The notes below the pieces were generated by a model. That model saw only the letters and a program-made list of their open reading frames with translations. It ran no database searches and was not told the DNA's origin. Position numbers and translations under genes: made by a program. A stretch of DNA of 64,000 nt from Linepithema humile (lineage: Eukaryota > Arthropoda > Insecta > Hymenoptera > Formicidae): positions 13,020,001-13,084,000 of the forward strand of contig NC_090133.1 in the NCBI RefSeq assembly GCF_040581485.1, given 5' to 3'. Positions 35,080 to 47,399 of the stretch are shown here, one piece after another; the first letter of the stretch is position 1, and the number at the start of each line of letters is the position of its first letter.

Positions 35080-35350
35080 TACGGTAACTGGAAAGTCATT
35101 TCTATTTGGGGGTTGGAAGACCCTTGGGTTTCAGACATTACGCTGGGTAATCGGTAAGTCATCTCCGGCCAGCGGCATCGAGTTAAAACAACAAAAGGGA
35201 GGCAGAATCGTGTTTGTCCTTAAGCTACCACTCAGCAGGGTCAACACGAGACAATTAACAGCCCTAATCATAATTTGACATTAGTTGATCCCGGTATTCG
35301 CAAGTTCATCGTTATATGGCAAGCTCTTGCCATACAAATATTCGCGTTTA
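35080..35350. promoter_or_regulatory. Candidate conserved non-coding element
   Basis: A non-repetitive block with balanced composition and no useful frame. It contains several homeodomain-type cores in a short distance ('gacaattaacagccctaatc', 'ataatttgacattagttgatccc') and a small inverted pair, 'atatggcaagctcttgccatac'. This is the texture of an enhancer in a developmental gene intron. Conservation could not be tested here. Confidence 0.35.
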
Positions 35351-35359
35351 TTGAAGCGT

Positions 35360-35825
35360 ATCTTGAATATATTATTGACGTCGCCGTCATTAAACACATT
35401 ATTACTAACAGAACACATTAATAACAAAGTAATTATTTGATTTAATTATGCGAGAAAAGCAAATTTATTCCAATATAATTATTTGTAGTGCTCAAATTAT
35501 TCGAATACAACACATATTTCTATTTATAACGTATAACAAGTTTCTTATTCTTTGTTTAAATAAAGAAAAATATATTTTATTATGTGAAGATTATTTCTTA
35601 ATCGTTATATCTTATTCGCGAATTTAAACAATTTTGTAATATATTGTTATCGTATCATTGCTTCAACACGGTCGCGGACCGCTAAAGAGAGGATTAGCAA
35701 TATCAAATAAAGTCAAATTAATAAAATTTAAAAATAAAAAAATTTATCCTTTATTTTATATTTAAAACGTCAAATAAAGAGATTTAGATTTTGCAGAGAA
35801 CTATATTATATCGTTTATATATAAG
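35360..35825. other. AT-rich intronic sequence, no gene recognised
   Basis: No signature seen. Confidence 0.55.
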
Positions 35826-35829
35826 GTAG

Positions 35830-35945
35830 TCAAAATTTGTGCTTGCTTTCGGTTGCTGGCGGGCAACCGGCGATCGTCGACGCCGAAGACACCGAACGCC
35901 GGTACACTAGTCGCTCGTTGCCTGACACGGCCCGTGTTCGATTTG
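35830..35945. other. Strongly GC-rich island
   Basis: About 115 bp, among the most GC-rich in the window, with a small stem 'ggttgc...gcaacc' near 35853 and many CG dinucleotides. No frame or repeat identity was recognised. Confidence 0.4.
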
Positions 35946-36029
35946 ATTATATATAAGTTTTAAATTCTTGCTAAAGAAAATATTTACAATTAAGATTTTT
36001 CTTAATTAATGAAAGACATAAAGGGGGAA

Positions 36030-36137
36030 AAAGATGAAAAAAGAAAAATGGAGAGAGCGTGAAGGAGAGAAGGGAGAAAAGGAGTAGGGGGCGGGAGAGG
36101 GGGACGGAAAAGGAGAAAGAGAGAGAGGGAGAAAAAC
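36030..36137. repeat. Purine-rich (GA/GGA) tract
   Basis: About 100 bases of almost pure purine on the plus strand (gagaga, ggag, aaaag units) ending at 'gagagagagggagaaaaac'. Low complexity; it could form triplex DNA. Confidence 0.85.
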
Positions 36138-36584
36138 TTATTGATGTGAAAATGAAATCTTCCCTAGAATTAACTGCAAATTACAAAATAGCGAACAATT
36201 TCTAGAACGAGTTGTGAAATGTAATTTGTCATGTTTTCTTGTAGCTTTGGATAAATTATTTTCGAAGCGGCCAGTAAATTCAAATAAAATTCTGCACGAA
36301 TATGTTTATTAGTTTTGTTAATATACAATATAAAAAATTTGACTCGACTGACAGCGTCTTTTCATTGCCAAATTTGTTAATAAGTGCTGTAGCACGTGTA
36401 TACGATTTTCCATTAAAACCAACATAAAATCACTTTTAAACTAACTCAGAAAATTGTTCCTCCTAGTTTTTGCGTACGTATTCAAAATAAATAATAAAAC
36501 AATTTGCAAAATTTTAATGGTCTTGCTACTGTTTCAACGTATGATGTTGAATGTGCATTCAATAATTCTTTAAGAAAAGGCGGT

Positions 36585-37160
36585 ACCACGAGAGTGCACT
36601 TGTTTGAGTTACGCTATGACAAACCCCAACCGAGAGAGTGAACCACCCACTGGCTCGGTACTGTATAGGCCACCAACCCGGATAATCGGGGTGAAGGTTG
36701 GTGTTGAGTGAAATTGCCCGAAGGAGGTTGTTGTTACACCTAGCGAGGGGGCAGGCGATGGTCGTCGTTTTGCTTCAATCCCCGCTGTAGTCGCGACGTA
36801 ATAACATTACGCTAACTTGATCAATCGTCCACTCTAATCGTCCCCGCCCTTTCCCCCATCCACGTCGTCTACCTACGTAGTTCTACTCTGTCGAGCGAAG
36901 GCTAACAGATACTCGATGCTTCTCGAACGCGTGTCGACGCGCGTCTATACGTTCGTAACACACGCGAGATATAATCGCGCGGCCCCCTTGACTTCGTGCG
37001 CCACCCACCAGATTTATCGACGTTTAATAGGCCAACTAATGTCAAACGGCGACACGCGTTACCTGGATAGGAGAGATCGTTACAATGAACGAGGGAGATT
37101 GGTGTTGAATAACCGTCGAGTAGCACCAGTGAGAGAAAACTTGAATTACGTTTGACCCTT
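36585..37160. promoter_or_regulatory. Largest GC-richer island of the intron, candidate enhancer
   Basis: Almost 600 bp of balanced, non-repetitive sequence surrounded by AT-rich DNA. Frames on both strands are open in places (36902-37279 -, 36916-37155 +), without recognised domains. Non-repetitive islands of this size inside introns of homeobox genes are often conserved regulatory elements; here that is inference from composition only. Confidence 0.4.
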
Positions 37161-37169
37161 TTTATACGT

Positions 37170-38820
37170 TTGTTCTCTCTGTGTAAGAAGATACTACGAT
37201 CCACTTTATGTAACGAAAGTCGAAATAACATTTTTCTTAATTCGAAACACATACACGGTGTTGAATTCTGAGGACGCATATTTATAACAATTTTTTTGTC
37301 TCTTTAAGAAAAACATTTGGTAAAAATTAAAGCTCAAACATTTTGTATAAGACAATTAGCTACGAGTAATGTTATTGGAATCAAACATAACTTGTTAAAA
37401 TAAAAGTTCTCTTCATTATTTCTCTCTATCATTTACATGTGTGATTTTAGTAATAATAAGTAAAAGGATCCGTGACAACTGCAAATATAAAATTCATACT
37501 TGGAGTGTTATATTCTTTGAAAAATTCCGAAGCGCACTTTATATTCATTTATTGTTTTTTTTTATAGCAACAAAGATATTTTAAATAGTTAAATTAAGAT
37601 AAAACACTTTATTTTTTACAAGACAATATGATAGAATAAAAATAAATTTGAATAACTTTTTTATCGTTTTACTCTAAGTTTCTTATAAAAAAATTACAAA
37701 TACGTAATTTTGTTGATGGAAGTATCTACCAATTGACAAATGACAGAAATACAACAGTGAGAATGTTCATTTGTGACATTTCGAGTCAAAATTATAGCTC
37801 TATATTTAATTTTGCAATAGATAGGAGCTAAGATAGCAAAGCTAATTTAGCTTTAGTAGTAAAGATTACACGTCTTTTTTTCTAACTAATCTAAATTCTA
37901 ACAATGATTTAAATTCCCGTTTTCGTTCATTTAGTGTCGATATTGATTGTTTTATAAAACTTATATTAGAGCATTACTTTCTACATAGAGTGCATTTTGT
38001 CCATAAAATTATTAACTAAAATATCATAAAGAAAGAAGACAAATTATATAGCATATAAATTTACCTTGCAAATTAATTGATATATATCCTAAATATTATT
38101 TTTTTTAAATTTAATTTAAAATTTTGTAAAGAGCTGAACGTGCTATAGATACATTTATTATTATGTAACTGTTGCCCCATAAAACAATCATATAATTAAA
38201 ATAGAATATGATAAAACTGATTGATAGAAAATATCTTAATCTTGAAATGCTTTATGTTTCGCTGATCATGAAATGAGTGAGCACTTTTCGGTTGCGTTTC
38301 TCTTAATATAGGATTCTAGCAGGGAGTATTTATATATATAAAAGTCGCGTGCGCACGCGTAGTATATGTATGTATAGCTCTTTAAAGAAGCTCTTTATCT
38401 AACAATAAGTAGCACTAAATTTTTACTCAAATCAAAATCTATCTTAAACTTTTACCATTCAATGATATAAATTACAGATGTGCGTAGTACTTTTCAAATT
38501 GATTCGAATCGAATTATAACCTATAAATTCTTATTTATCAATTAGCAAGACCTTAATGCAATTAACAAGAGCTTTTCTGTGAAACGGTTGGACTTTGTTT
38601 ATTAAAGATCACAATTTTGTGGATAATCTTATACAAGATGTACTTTTTTTATTATTTAATAAAATGTACCCCTCTTTATTTCTTACAGGAATGCAAAACT
38701 TTATCATGTAGCAGAATATAAAAATAAAACTTGTATAGTAATTTTGAAAAAGTACATTTCAAAATTGTTAACGGAGATATTATTTCGTGGCATTGTGAAA
38801 TATTCTTTAAAACTCACTTT
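37170..38820. other. AT-rich intronic sequence, no gene recognised
   Basis: Only AT-rich DNA, with an alternating GC tract at about 38345-38360. Confidence 0.6.
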
Positions 38821-38829
38821 AAAGTGAAA

Positions 38830-39180
38830 TTGATTTGACCGTGCGACTCTTTCGAATGCAACAAGAGACGTTAGAACTCAATGGGCAAAATTCACACATC
38901 AAAGCGCTTGTCGTTCGAGGTCGACATTGTTAGCCTTGAATTTCATGCCTGCGCACCGTGTTCTTACGTACACACCAGTTATATATCCCTATCTTGTTTA
39001 ACTTTCCCTGTTTACACACGGCATCATCGCGGGAGCGATGGACAAACGGACTGACGGACGGCAGTTCCCTTGAAATAACAATTCGCTGTGCGTCGTCTCG
39101 CTCTGCGCGTCCCGTTTTCACCGTCGAATCTTTCACAAGCACAGCCTCCGGATTTACTCTCGCGTAAGTTCAGGCAGCTA
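38830..39180. other. GC-richer intronic island
   Basis: Balanced composition and overlapping frames on both strands (38930-39142 -, 38958-39167 +) with no recognised domain. Candidate non-coding element. Confidence 0.4.
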
Positions 39181-39493
39181 TCAAAAAAAAATTATTGTGC
39201 ACAAGTGTTATTTTATAGTGTATATTTTATTATGTAACTACAAAAATAACAGAATAGAAATTGTTAAAATTTGTTTTCCTTGCAAAAAAATAGGTGATAC
39301 CAAAACTCGGCATCAGTTAAGAGTAAGAAATTAAGCATTACAAAGTTTAATTGTTTTATTTATTACATTTTAATACTAAAACTTTTATTATTATAATATT
39401 AAAAATATTGTTCAAGTTTGTAATTTATCTGTGTGTATGTGTATTTCAGAAGAGTGAAAAGAAATAAAAGATATTACGAGAAACAAGAAAGTA

Positions 39494-40007
39494 ATTTGTT
39501 CATATTTGATAAAGTGGACTGAGGCTGTTACCTTCATTGTTGGTAAAATTATATAAAATTGTGAATATTAAAGAATGGTCAGGAATATAGAAAGTTAAAA
39601 ATAAAAATCAAAAGTTAAAATTTAAAAGTCCTTTAAACATAACACAACCACATAAGTATAATAAAAATAGTACAATCATTAATAATCGTTGGAATAACTT
39701 AACACTTCAGAATACTTCGACTAAAGTTGCTCTTAACAATTAGAGAATCTTAAAAATCTTCAACTAATGGTGGTTCAACTCGTTTAAAATATAAATGTCA
39801 ACCAAAATTATTAATTGATGACTGTACTATTTTATTGAAGTACGTGGTTGTGTTATTGTTTAAAGGTCTTTTGATCAATTTTAACTTTTGACTTTTATTT
39901 TCAACTTCTCATATTGCTGACCATTCCTTGATATTTACAGTTTTATGTAATTTGACCAACAATAAAGATAACAGCCTCAGTCCACTTCGTTAGATATGAA
40001 CAAATTT
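39494..40007. mobile_element. Inverted-repeat element of about 510 bp
   Basis: The left arm 'tttgttcatatttgataaag' and 'tggactgaggctgttacctt' is mirrored by 'aacagcctcagtccacttcg' and 'tagatatgaacaaa' at the right end. Inner blocks pair too ('gaatggtcaggaata' against 'ttgctgaccattcc'; 'agtacaatcattaat' against 'attgatgactgtact'). It is non-coding and mostly AT-rich. TSD not determined. Confidence 0.8.
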
Positions 40008-40072
40008 CTGTATAATTGCATTTGCGTTTGAGATTAGACAATTTAATTTCTATTATTTAACTTTCTCCTATA

Positions 40073-40110
40073 GACTGAGGATGGCCAAATTCGATGGCCG
40101 AAACGTTTGT
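40073..40110 (+). repeat. GATGGCC..GATGGCCGAAAC motif block
   Basis: Reads 'gactgaggatggcc', then 'aaattcgatggccgaaacg'. A close relative lies on the opposite strand at 19267-19302. Two copies on opposite strands suggest the end of a dispersed element; its family was not identified. Confidence 0.5.
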
Positions 40111-40119
40111 ATGTGTATG

Positions 40120-41170
40120 TAAATGTAAACAACAAGTTGGAACGCTATGTCCTCTGCAGTGCGCTCTGGCTCTGTTTAGCTTTCAAAGATTGTCGAATCA
40201 TTATATTAATTAAAGAGTCCATTTTTAAGAAATTATATTTTATTACATATTTCTCTATTTTAATCAAATTTTTTGTTTTTTAACTTTCTGTTTCTTAATT
40301 TTTTTAAATATACAATAATTATAATATATGTATAGAAATAAAATATAAAATTATATTGGACGTTAATAGATACAGTATTTTTTATTAAAACATAATGAGA
40401 ATAAAAGAACTAAGTATATGTATTTTATAATTTTTACTCTCATTTAAACATAAATTTCTGATATTGTTTTTGTTGGTGCGTTTTGAATGAAAGATATGGA
40501 TGAATGTTAGTTGGTTGTGTGAATGAATTGTCTTGATTAATGATCTTAACTTTATTTATTGTATAATACAATATTCTCATGTTCGATGATTTCGTCTCGT
40601 CTTAATTATCTATTCTATGCTAAATATGCTAAAATTTTACTGCTGTGACGATCAAATTGCACTAATTGCCGAATTGTTTTATTGTTAAATTGTACTGCTT
40701 GACCGCCCTCAATCCACAATTTTTGTGTCGATCGCTATCTTTCGGATTCCCACTCAAGAGAATCCCCTACTTGTTAGCGCTTGCGCGAATACATAGACAA
40801 TCGTTTCTGCTTATCGACATACATAGATCGTCATATATTTCGCTTGTCATATATATCAGTCTATACAGTTTTTCTACCTTTTTTGTAGGAAGAACAGATT
40901 TAAACTATTTCCAATTTATCATGTTTACAATAATATAATAAAATATGTTTAAAAGTAAAAGTTTTATGTGTAACAATTTTTTTCTTTGAAGGGTGTGTGC
41001 TTTTGGTGCCTTTTCTTAATGTTTTTTAAAATTTCTCTTTATTAATTTTTTAGCGATATATTACATTTTTTAGTAATTTATATTTATTTAAATGTCTCTA
41101 TATTTGAATCATCACTCTATAATTCATTTTTTAATCGTGGCAAGTTTGGAAAGTAGATCACGTAAACGAA
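40120..41170. other. AT-rich intronic sequence, no gene recognised
   Basis: A 90-codon frame (40666-40938 +) is hydrophobic and without a recognised domain; probably incidental. Confidence 0.5.
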
Positions 41171-41179
41171 GAATGATCG

Positions 41180-41600
41180 TGAAGGGATGAATTTTGACGG
41201 ATAAAGGATTAAGAACCCACGTAAGCTGTAGATCTCAAAGATCTACAGATCACACGTTACGTCGCGCATTCTACGTAAGCTCGCGTAAAAGTGAACGGCT
41301 GTTTGTAGATCTCTCGAAGTTAGTGCTCAGCGTACGTAGCCGAAAACTCGACGAGCTTCGAGTGGATTATCGGTGGAAAAGGAATTAACGAATGGGAGCA
41401 GTGAAAGAGTACTTCCCTCGTTTAGTACCTCTTCGTGGTTTTTAGATAAGGTCTCGCACCCCTACACAAAACCGACTTTGTGCCACAAAGCGTACGTAAA
41501 AACTCGCGCAACGAATAATAGGAAGGGCTACGAATGGCATATTGATTCTTTTTCGCGACAATGTTTCTTAAGAATGACACACGTCTACATGTTCTAACGT
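41180..41600. other. GC-richer intronic island
   Basis: Balanced composition with a small palindrome 'tgtagatct...agatctaca' near 41226. Frames on both strands lack domains. Candidate non-coding element. Confidence 0.4.
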
Positions 41601-42000
41601 TGATCAAAATTTCATAAATTTTGTCATTATTTATTTTCAATATCTACGCAAAATCTAAACACAATATTCTGATTAGTTGTTGAAGAGTTATTGAATTCTT
41701 ATTTTTACATTAGTTCTTGTAGAGAACAATGTATTGCAGAGCGCTTACTGATAAATTTGATAAAGAAGGAATCAAGTAAAATATTTCGCACACACTAATA
41801 AAACTCTAATAATCTTTGTATAAAATTTTATTTGGATTCACTAACTGGTATGAAAGTTATTCATCTAAAACTATAGCAAAACATTATCATTGCTATACAA
41901 TTTATTCTGACATCCGCAATTTGACAATGTTCGTCATTGTACATCTTGCAGTTAATTTCAGGGAGTATTTATATCCAGATGTGTCCCTTTCTCCACTTTT

Positions 42001-42062
42001 CCCTCCCACTTCTCCCTCCCCCCCCCCCACACACACACACACTTATTACAAAAAAAAAAAAA
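42001..42062. repeat. Poly-C / (AC)n / poly-A low-complexity run
   Basis: A C run is followed directly by ACACAC and then an A run near 42048-42062. Confidence 0.9.
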
Positions 42063-42210
42063 CAATTGTGTTAATTTGTAATATCATAATTCTTTGCACA
42101 AAACTAACTTATTAATTTGATATTTGAGTGTGTTTTAAGAAATACACATTGTTTTTAAATTATTAGCAACAGTGCATGCTTTGAATTTATACGTGTATAA
42201 ATTAAAAATG

Positions 42211-42283
42211 AAAAATAAACCGTTTATTTTTAATTATACATTATTTTTTATTATAAATTAAAAATAAACCGCGGTTTATTTTT
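42211..42283. repeat. Twin palindromes around TAAACCG
   Basis: 42211-42231 is a palindrome with one central base (AAAAATAAAC-C-GTTTATTTTT). 42260-42283 is a perfect 24-bp palindrome of half-site AAAAATAAACCG. The preceding 'tataaattaaaaat' is shared, so one probably arose by duplication of the other. Confidence 0.85.
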
Positions 42284-42299
42284 TATGACACAGTTTCGA

Positions 42300-43050
42300 T
42301 TGTTTTCAAAAATTATTTAGAGAAAACTCAATGTATCACGCGTAATGTGATTTGCACATTACAAGTGAAAAAATCACGTTTTATAAAGAGGGATAAGTTA
42401 TCTTCAATGATTGACTTTGTTTATTGATCAAAATAATTCAACTTAACAATTTGAATGCTTGGCTTTAATTATATTTCTTGACGCTTTTAAATCTATATTT
42501 CGTGACGATATCTATATTCTGTGACATTTTAATCACATTGTATCCTTAATAATGTTTCTTGTCTAAACTTGACATATAATTGTCTTCAGACGGCTTTTGA
42601 TCTTCTTCTTAATGTAAACTTTAATTACAACTTTGAACGATAAAAAAACAATTAAAATTATTTAATAATTAGAGTTATTTAGAAAATATCAAAATTATTT
42701 TTATTTTTTCAATGGCATATATGTTTATTTACTTAGTTATTGTTGGATCAATTATCCATCTATGGCTTAGTATTTTTGAAAGTTATACAGTTTAAAATAG
42801 TTATAAAGAATGTTATTTATATATATTTTCCAAACTATATTATTATATTAGGTAGCTAATAAAGTTCTTGTCGTTTTTCAATCGTTATATTTTTCGGAAT
42901 CGTTTAAGAACTGATGTAAATGTAATCTGATGGTTTACACTTACATTAAATGCAAGTTTTTGGCACGTTAGTTTCAATTTGCCTTTTAATTCGTCATTAT
43001 TTACAGAAATGTCGGTCTCTGTGGACATTGATCATGTAATTTTTCTCTAG
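42300..43050. other. AT-rich intronic sequence, no gene recognised
   Basis: No signature seen. Confidence 0.55.
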
Positions 43051-43059
43051 GAGTGGAAA

Positions 43060-43165
43060 TGTGAAAAGTGAAAAGTTTCACGTGAATTCGACAATTCTAG
43101 CAATCGTGTAAGTTTCTAAACGGAAACGTGAAACTTTTCATGTAAACTTTTCAGTCATGAAGATT
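43060..43165. repeat. Short imperfect inverted repeat
   Basis: 'gtgaaaagtttcacgtg' near 43068 pairs with 'cacgtttcc...aacttttcatgt' in inverted order ('acgtgaaacttttcatg' near 43127). Probably a small foldback repeat. Confidence 0.45.
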
Positions 43166-43989
43166 GATGGCGGAAAGACGGAAAAGGCTAGTGAAATAAT
43201 AAATATATTTCGGAGTTGGAATACAGATACGTTATATTTTTGTTATAACTACACCAACAAGAGGCATAAGCTTTATAAGATTATATACATGCCTTATTTG
43301 CTTGTAATGCCTTGTAATGCCATGTAAAGCCATGTCTAGTAATTTCATTTTTATATATTTAGTTGGCTACATAATTGCTATGAAATTTGTGAAAAGTTTC
43401 ACACAAAATTAGATGATACCCTGATCGAAAACATCTTTTAGGAATTTATTCTCTGATGCAAATTTGTGAAACTAATGCCAAGCGTGTGTGTATTCTTTCC
43501 TTTATGTTCATCCTTTTCCTGCATCCTCTTTAAATGCAGAGCAAATTTTTCGGCAAGTTTCTGAGATGCTTTGGATCTAAGTTTAAACTCGTACAATAAA
43601 TCAGCGCGAATCACTCTTATTTAAATAGACATTTTAAGGGTTTAAAATATTTATTTAATTTGAACTTTACAATTTGAAATGCAGCGACTAAATGAAGTAA
43701 GATATGTATTTTACAGTGAAAAAAATTCTCTACACAATTCGTGAAAAACAACAGAAACTTCTCTTTGGTTACTTAATATAATTTATATATTTTTCAATAA
43801 ATTTAGTTGTTTTGAAAATAAAACTTTGTGTGAAATAATTTTAGTTTACAATTTTACAATATTTTTGTAGGTGAAATCTTTGTTTTTCTTGTAACAATAC
43901 CAAAAATAACGATAATATTTACGTCACATTAATTATAAATGTCACAAGTTCTGTATAATATCCAACAATATACTTAGAACAACCGAAAT

Positions 43990-44400
43990 TTGAAGGCACA
44001 GATCAAATAATAGAAACACAGAGGATGATGATCGTTTTTCGTATTGTATTCCACCGGCGGGACGACCACTGGTATTCCGGCCACGCTTGAGGCGACATCC
44101 GAGAGGGGTAAAAGGAATTTTCGAGGGTGGCCGATCCCGCTAATATTCAAAGAATTAGACAGACGGTAGCGGGTTCTCGAGACGCGGTCGCTTGGTCGGC
44201 CCTTAAAGTGCTTTCGTTGCATTCCCGACACACGTAATTCCGATAATGGGGTCTGTACAGCCTTAGGAACGGAGCTATAGCGTACAAAAGCCACTCGACG
44301 AGGTTACACGAGGGTAACATATGCGCTCCGCGTAACGGAACAATAAAAATCAGTTACTGCGCAACGGCGCGGTTTATGCCACATTGATGAGTAATCCTGA
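43990..44400. other. GC-richer intronic island
   Basis: Balanced composition with a 106-codon minus-strand frame (43974-44294) lacking a recognised domain. Candidate non-coding element. Confidence 0.4.
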
Positions 44401-44409
44401 CAATTTGTG

Positions 44410-45200
44410 AAACATAAAAATCGAACAATTACGATCGACAAAATTGCAAGTACCAAAATTACATGTTCAATATAATTGATTATTTAAATTATTATTTTAT
44501 AATTATTAATTATTACATAATTATTAAATCTTAATTTTTTGTTAAACTTTTGTTATTTAAGAGTTCGCTTTAGAAGATTTGAGGAATTTATACTGTTTTG
44601 TACTGTATTATATCTATACAATACGTTAACTAAATATTAACTCAATCCTTGAAATTTCAAAACAATATATTTTTTTTTGTTTATAGTGAAGCATTAAATA
44701 ATATTATGAACATGACCTTTATTCGAGAAAATGTTTACGATTAATATTAATTTTTTTCTTACTCAATGATAAACAGAGAGAGAGAGAGATTTTTGATGTA
44801 AATATTTCTTATAACTAACAATAGCAAGAAATAAAATAAGGAATAATTACCGAATTGCGAATGCCAGAATAAATTGCGTACTGTGCTTAATATGCTCAAG
44901 TTTTATTGCAATTTTTTTTTGATAAATATCGTTCAAATTCTATGAAACTGAGCTTAATAAATCTGAATAAAATTTTACACGAATATTGCTAGTTTTGTTA
45001 ATGTATATGAAACATTGATTTGCGTAAAAATGCTTTTTTTGCCAAACTTGTCAATAAACACTGTACACAATTTTTTTATAAGAATATAAACAAAAAGTTA
45101 AATAACTTTTGAATTAATCATTTATGCTTGAATTTTAAACAGACATTCAGAGTAAATGATACGATCTAAAAAATTGTTACCAGTTTTGCCAGCATTTTAA
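44410..45200. other. AT-rich intronic sequence, no gene recognised
   Basis: Nothing recognised. Confidence 0.6.
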
Positions 45201-45207
45201 TATGTGT

Positions 45208-45575
45208 GTTTAGTAAACATTGAAATTAGATTCTAATTTTGTATTTTTTTCCGTAAATTGCTAAATCGCGAGGTCGCTTTACTTAAAAAAAGTAGCTTGC
45301 ATGTACAAAAAGGCTTACATGTTTACATGTGTGTTAACGATGTATAATACGAGATAGAAATTTATTTGCAATTTTAATAGAAAAGACGTTTAAAAAATGA
45401 GAATATATGTATTGTACATGTTTACAATCTCAAATTTATATTGTATATATATAACAACGCTGCCCAACCTTTTTGTACATGCAAACTTTTTTTTTTTTTT
45501 TTTTTTAGTAGAGCGACCTAGCCATGTATGGAAAAAAATACAAAATTAGATTCTGATTTCAATGTTTATTAAACG
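45208..45575. mobile_element. Inverted pair of repeat arms, unidentified element
   Basis: 'gtttagtaaacattgaaatt' with 'agattctaattttgtatttttttcc' and 'tgcatgtacaaaaaggc' (45208-45313) is mirrored at 45468-45575, ending 'aatgtttattaaac'. The inward-facing end reads 'gctgcccaacctttttgtac', which resembles a hAT-type terminus, so the copies may be two element ends facing each other. A T run of about 20 bases sits in the right copy. Confidence 0.65.
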
Positions 45576-46119
45576 TATCAATAGACAAACTACAAGTGTC
45601 AATATATAAGCAAATTAATAGGAACAAAATAAATATTGAAATTACAAACATAAATTTTATAATGGAATTTAAACAAAGGAAAAGTCGAAATATGATGATT
45701 TGTCAAAAAACACATCGTGATTGATCGCAATCGGCTAGTTGGTTACTTTCTTGATATATAATATAGAAAAAAGAATGATTTTAATCGTGTTATTTTATAT
45801 ACAAGAATACATTTAGTTACTGCATAATAATATCATGTTCCTAACATTCTATTTTTAAATTATACTTAAAATAACAAACTATCTTACTCTTTTTCAATGC
45901 AATTATACACACATATGCGTGCGCGTGTATTTGTATTTCAAAACATTTTTTTGTCATAAAGTTTATTAGCATTTAATAAATAAATAAACAATTTTTTTCA
46001 TTATATTATTGATTACAGCAGTCATTTTTTATATTATGGCATTTATAATTTATTTTATAGTACTTGTTAGGAGTTTAAAAAAATTGAATTTTAATAAGGA
46101 ATTAAATTAAAGAAATAAC

Positions 46120-46305
46120 TAACATCCCGAGAAAAAAATGGTATAATTGGTCAGATATAAATATATATAATTAGTTACGAAAAGATCTAATAACATATGT
46201 AATTTTATATGATTATATAAAATATTACATCTTATCACATCTTTTCATAACTAATTATATATATTTACATCTGATTATATTATACTATTTTTTCTCGGGA
46301 TGTTA
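46120..46305. mobile_element. Palindromic MITE with TAACATCCCGAGAAAAAA ends
   Basis: The left 'taacatcccgagaaaaaaat' is mirrored by 'attttttctcgggatgtta' at 46305. The arms continue ('gatataaatatatataattagttacgaaaagat' paired with its complement) almost to the centre. 186 bp, non-coding. Confidence 0.9.
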
Positions 46306-46319
46306 CGGTTGGCGAGAAA

Positions 46320-47390
46320 AATTTGGTATAGTTTAGCTGCTATGACCGCGGAAATCGGTCGCGCTGAACTTCTTTTTTAATCTAGTCAATCTAGAAAAGG
46401 AAAAAGGAAAAGGAAAGGTGCCGCGGTAGTTTTTGAGTTTTCAGTAGGTAGCGATGCAATCGCGTGCGATTAGGGTCGCTTAAGACGGCTTTCACGGCAA
46501 TTGAGCTGAGTGATCGAGAAAGCGTGCAGCCACTTGGATAGAATCGAGATCGACATCTGCTTATGACAGAAGCGTGTTATAATCCGCGATATATGTATTA
46601 TGTACATTTTGCAAAGGCAGCTATATCTGCATTGTTGTTCATTGCCGAGATAACAGTACACTGCGTTTTACTGATCGATTTGATGCTTTTTCAATCTTTG
46701 TTTAATCGAATAAAAATCGGATAATATATTTCTTATATTTTATAACTAAAAGTTAAAGTTACGAGATCATTCTAATTGAAATAAAAGACAGAACATGAGT
46801 AAAAACTAGTTTATTATTATTATAGCTGAATATGCTTTATTGTCGATTTTATTGTTCTAAAAACATGTTAAACAAAGAAGTACTTTTATTAGCTTATTTA
46901 CTTTGCTACTTATTTTAAATTTAAAAAAGAAATAAATTTTTAATTAATTAATATAAAGATTTGTAATCTAAAATTAAAAATGTGTAGTTTAAAAAAAAGA
47001 TATACGATCCGTCTCTGATCTGTGATCAAAATGGCCTCGCAATCAGTTTACTCCATAGATTTAAAAATATATAGTAGCAATTTTATTTTATTATTACTAT
47101 CTACATTTGTGTTTTAATGAAATGAGGAAGCGTAAACATTGATAAATGAAATATCGTTCTAAAGAATATTATACCTCTTTCAACATCTGCGCTAAAAAAG
47201 GGTTAGTTTAAAAAAATATTATCTTAAAAAAAAGTTGCAAAATATACAATTATTGTGAAATAAAAGTTGAAACTATCTGTTCAATTGATTACTGTCGTTT
47301 TTCGTACAAGTAATGAAACAATATTCGCATAAAATGCATAATAAAGCGAGATTCTCAGCAATTTTGTCAGAAATGTGAAATTCATATTGT
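46320..47390. other. Intronic sequence, one GC-richer patch
   Basis: About 46320-46680 is GC-richer, with a 63-codon minus-strand frame without a domain. The rest is AT-rich and shows nothing recognisable. Confidence 0.45.
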
Positions 47391-47399
47391 CTTCTTTAG

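Noticed and set aside
40073..40110. Hammerhead ribozyme
   Set aside because: CTGAGGA and GAAAC resemble the CUGANGA / GAAA core, but stem II would begin with an unpaired base and no stem III with a cleavage triplet can be formed. The copy at 19267-19302 fails in the same way.
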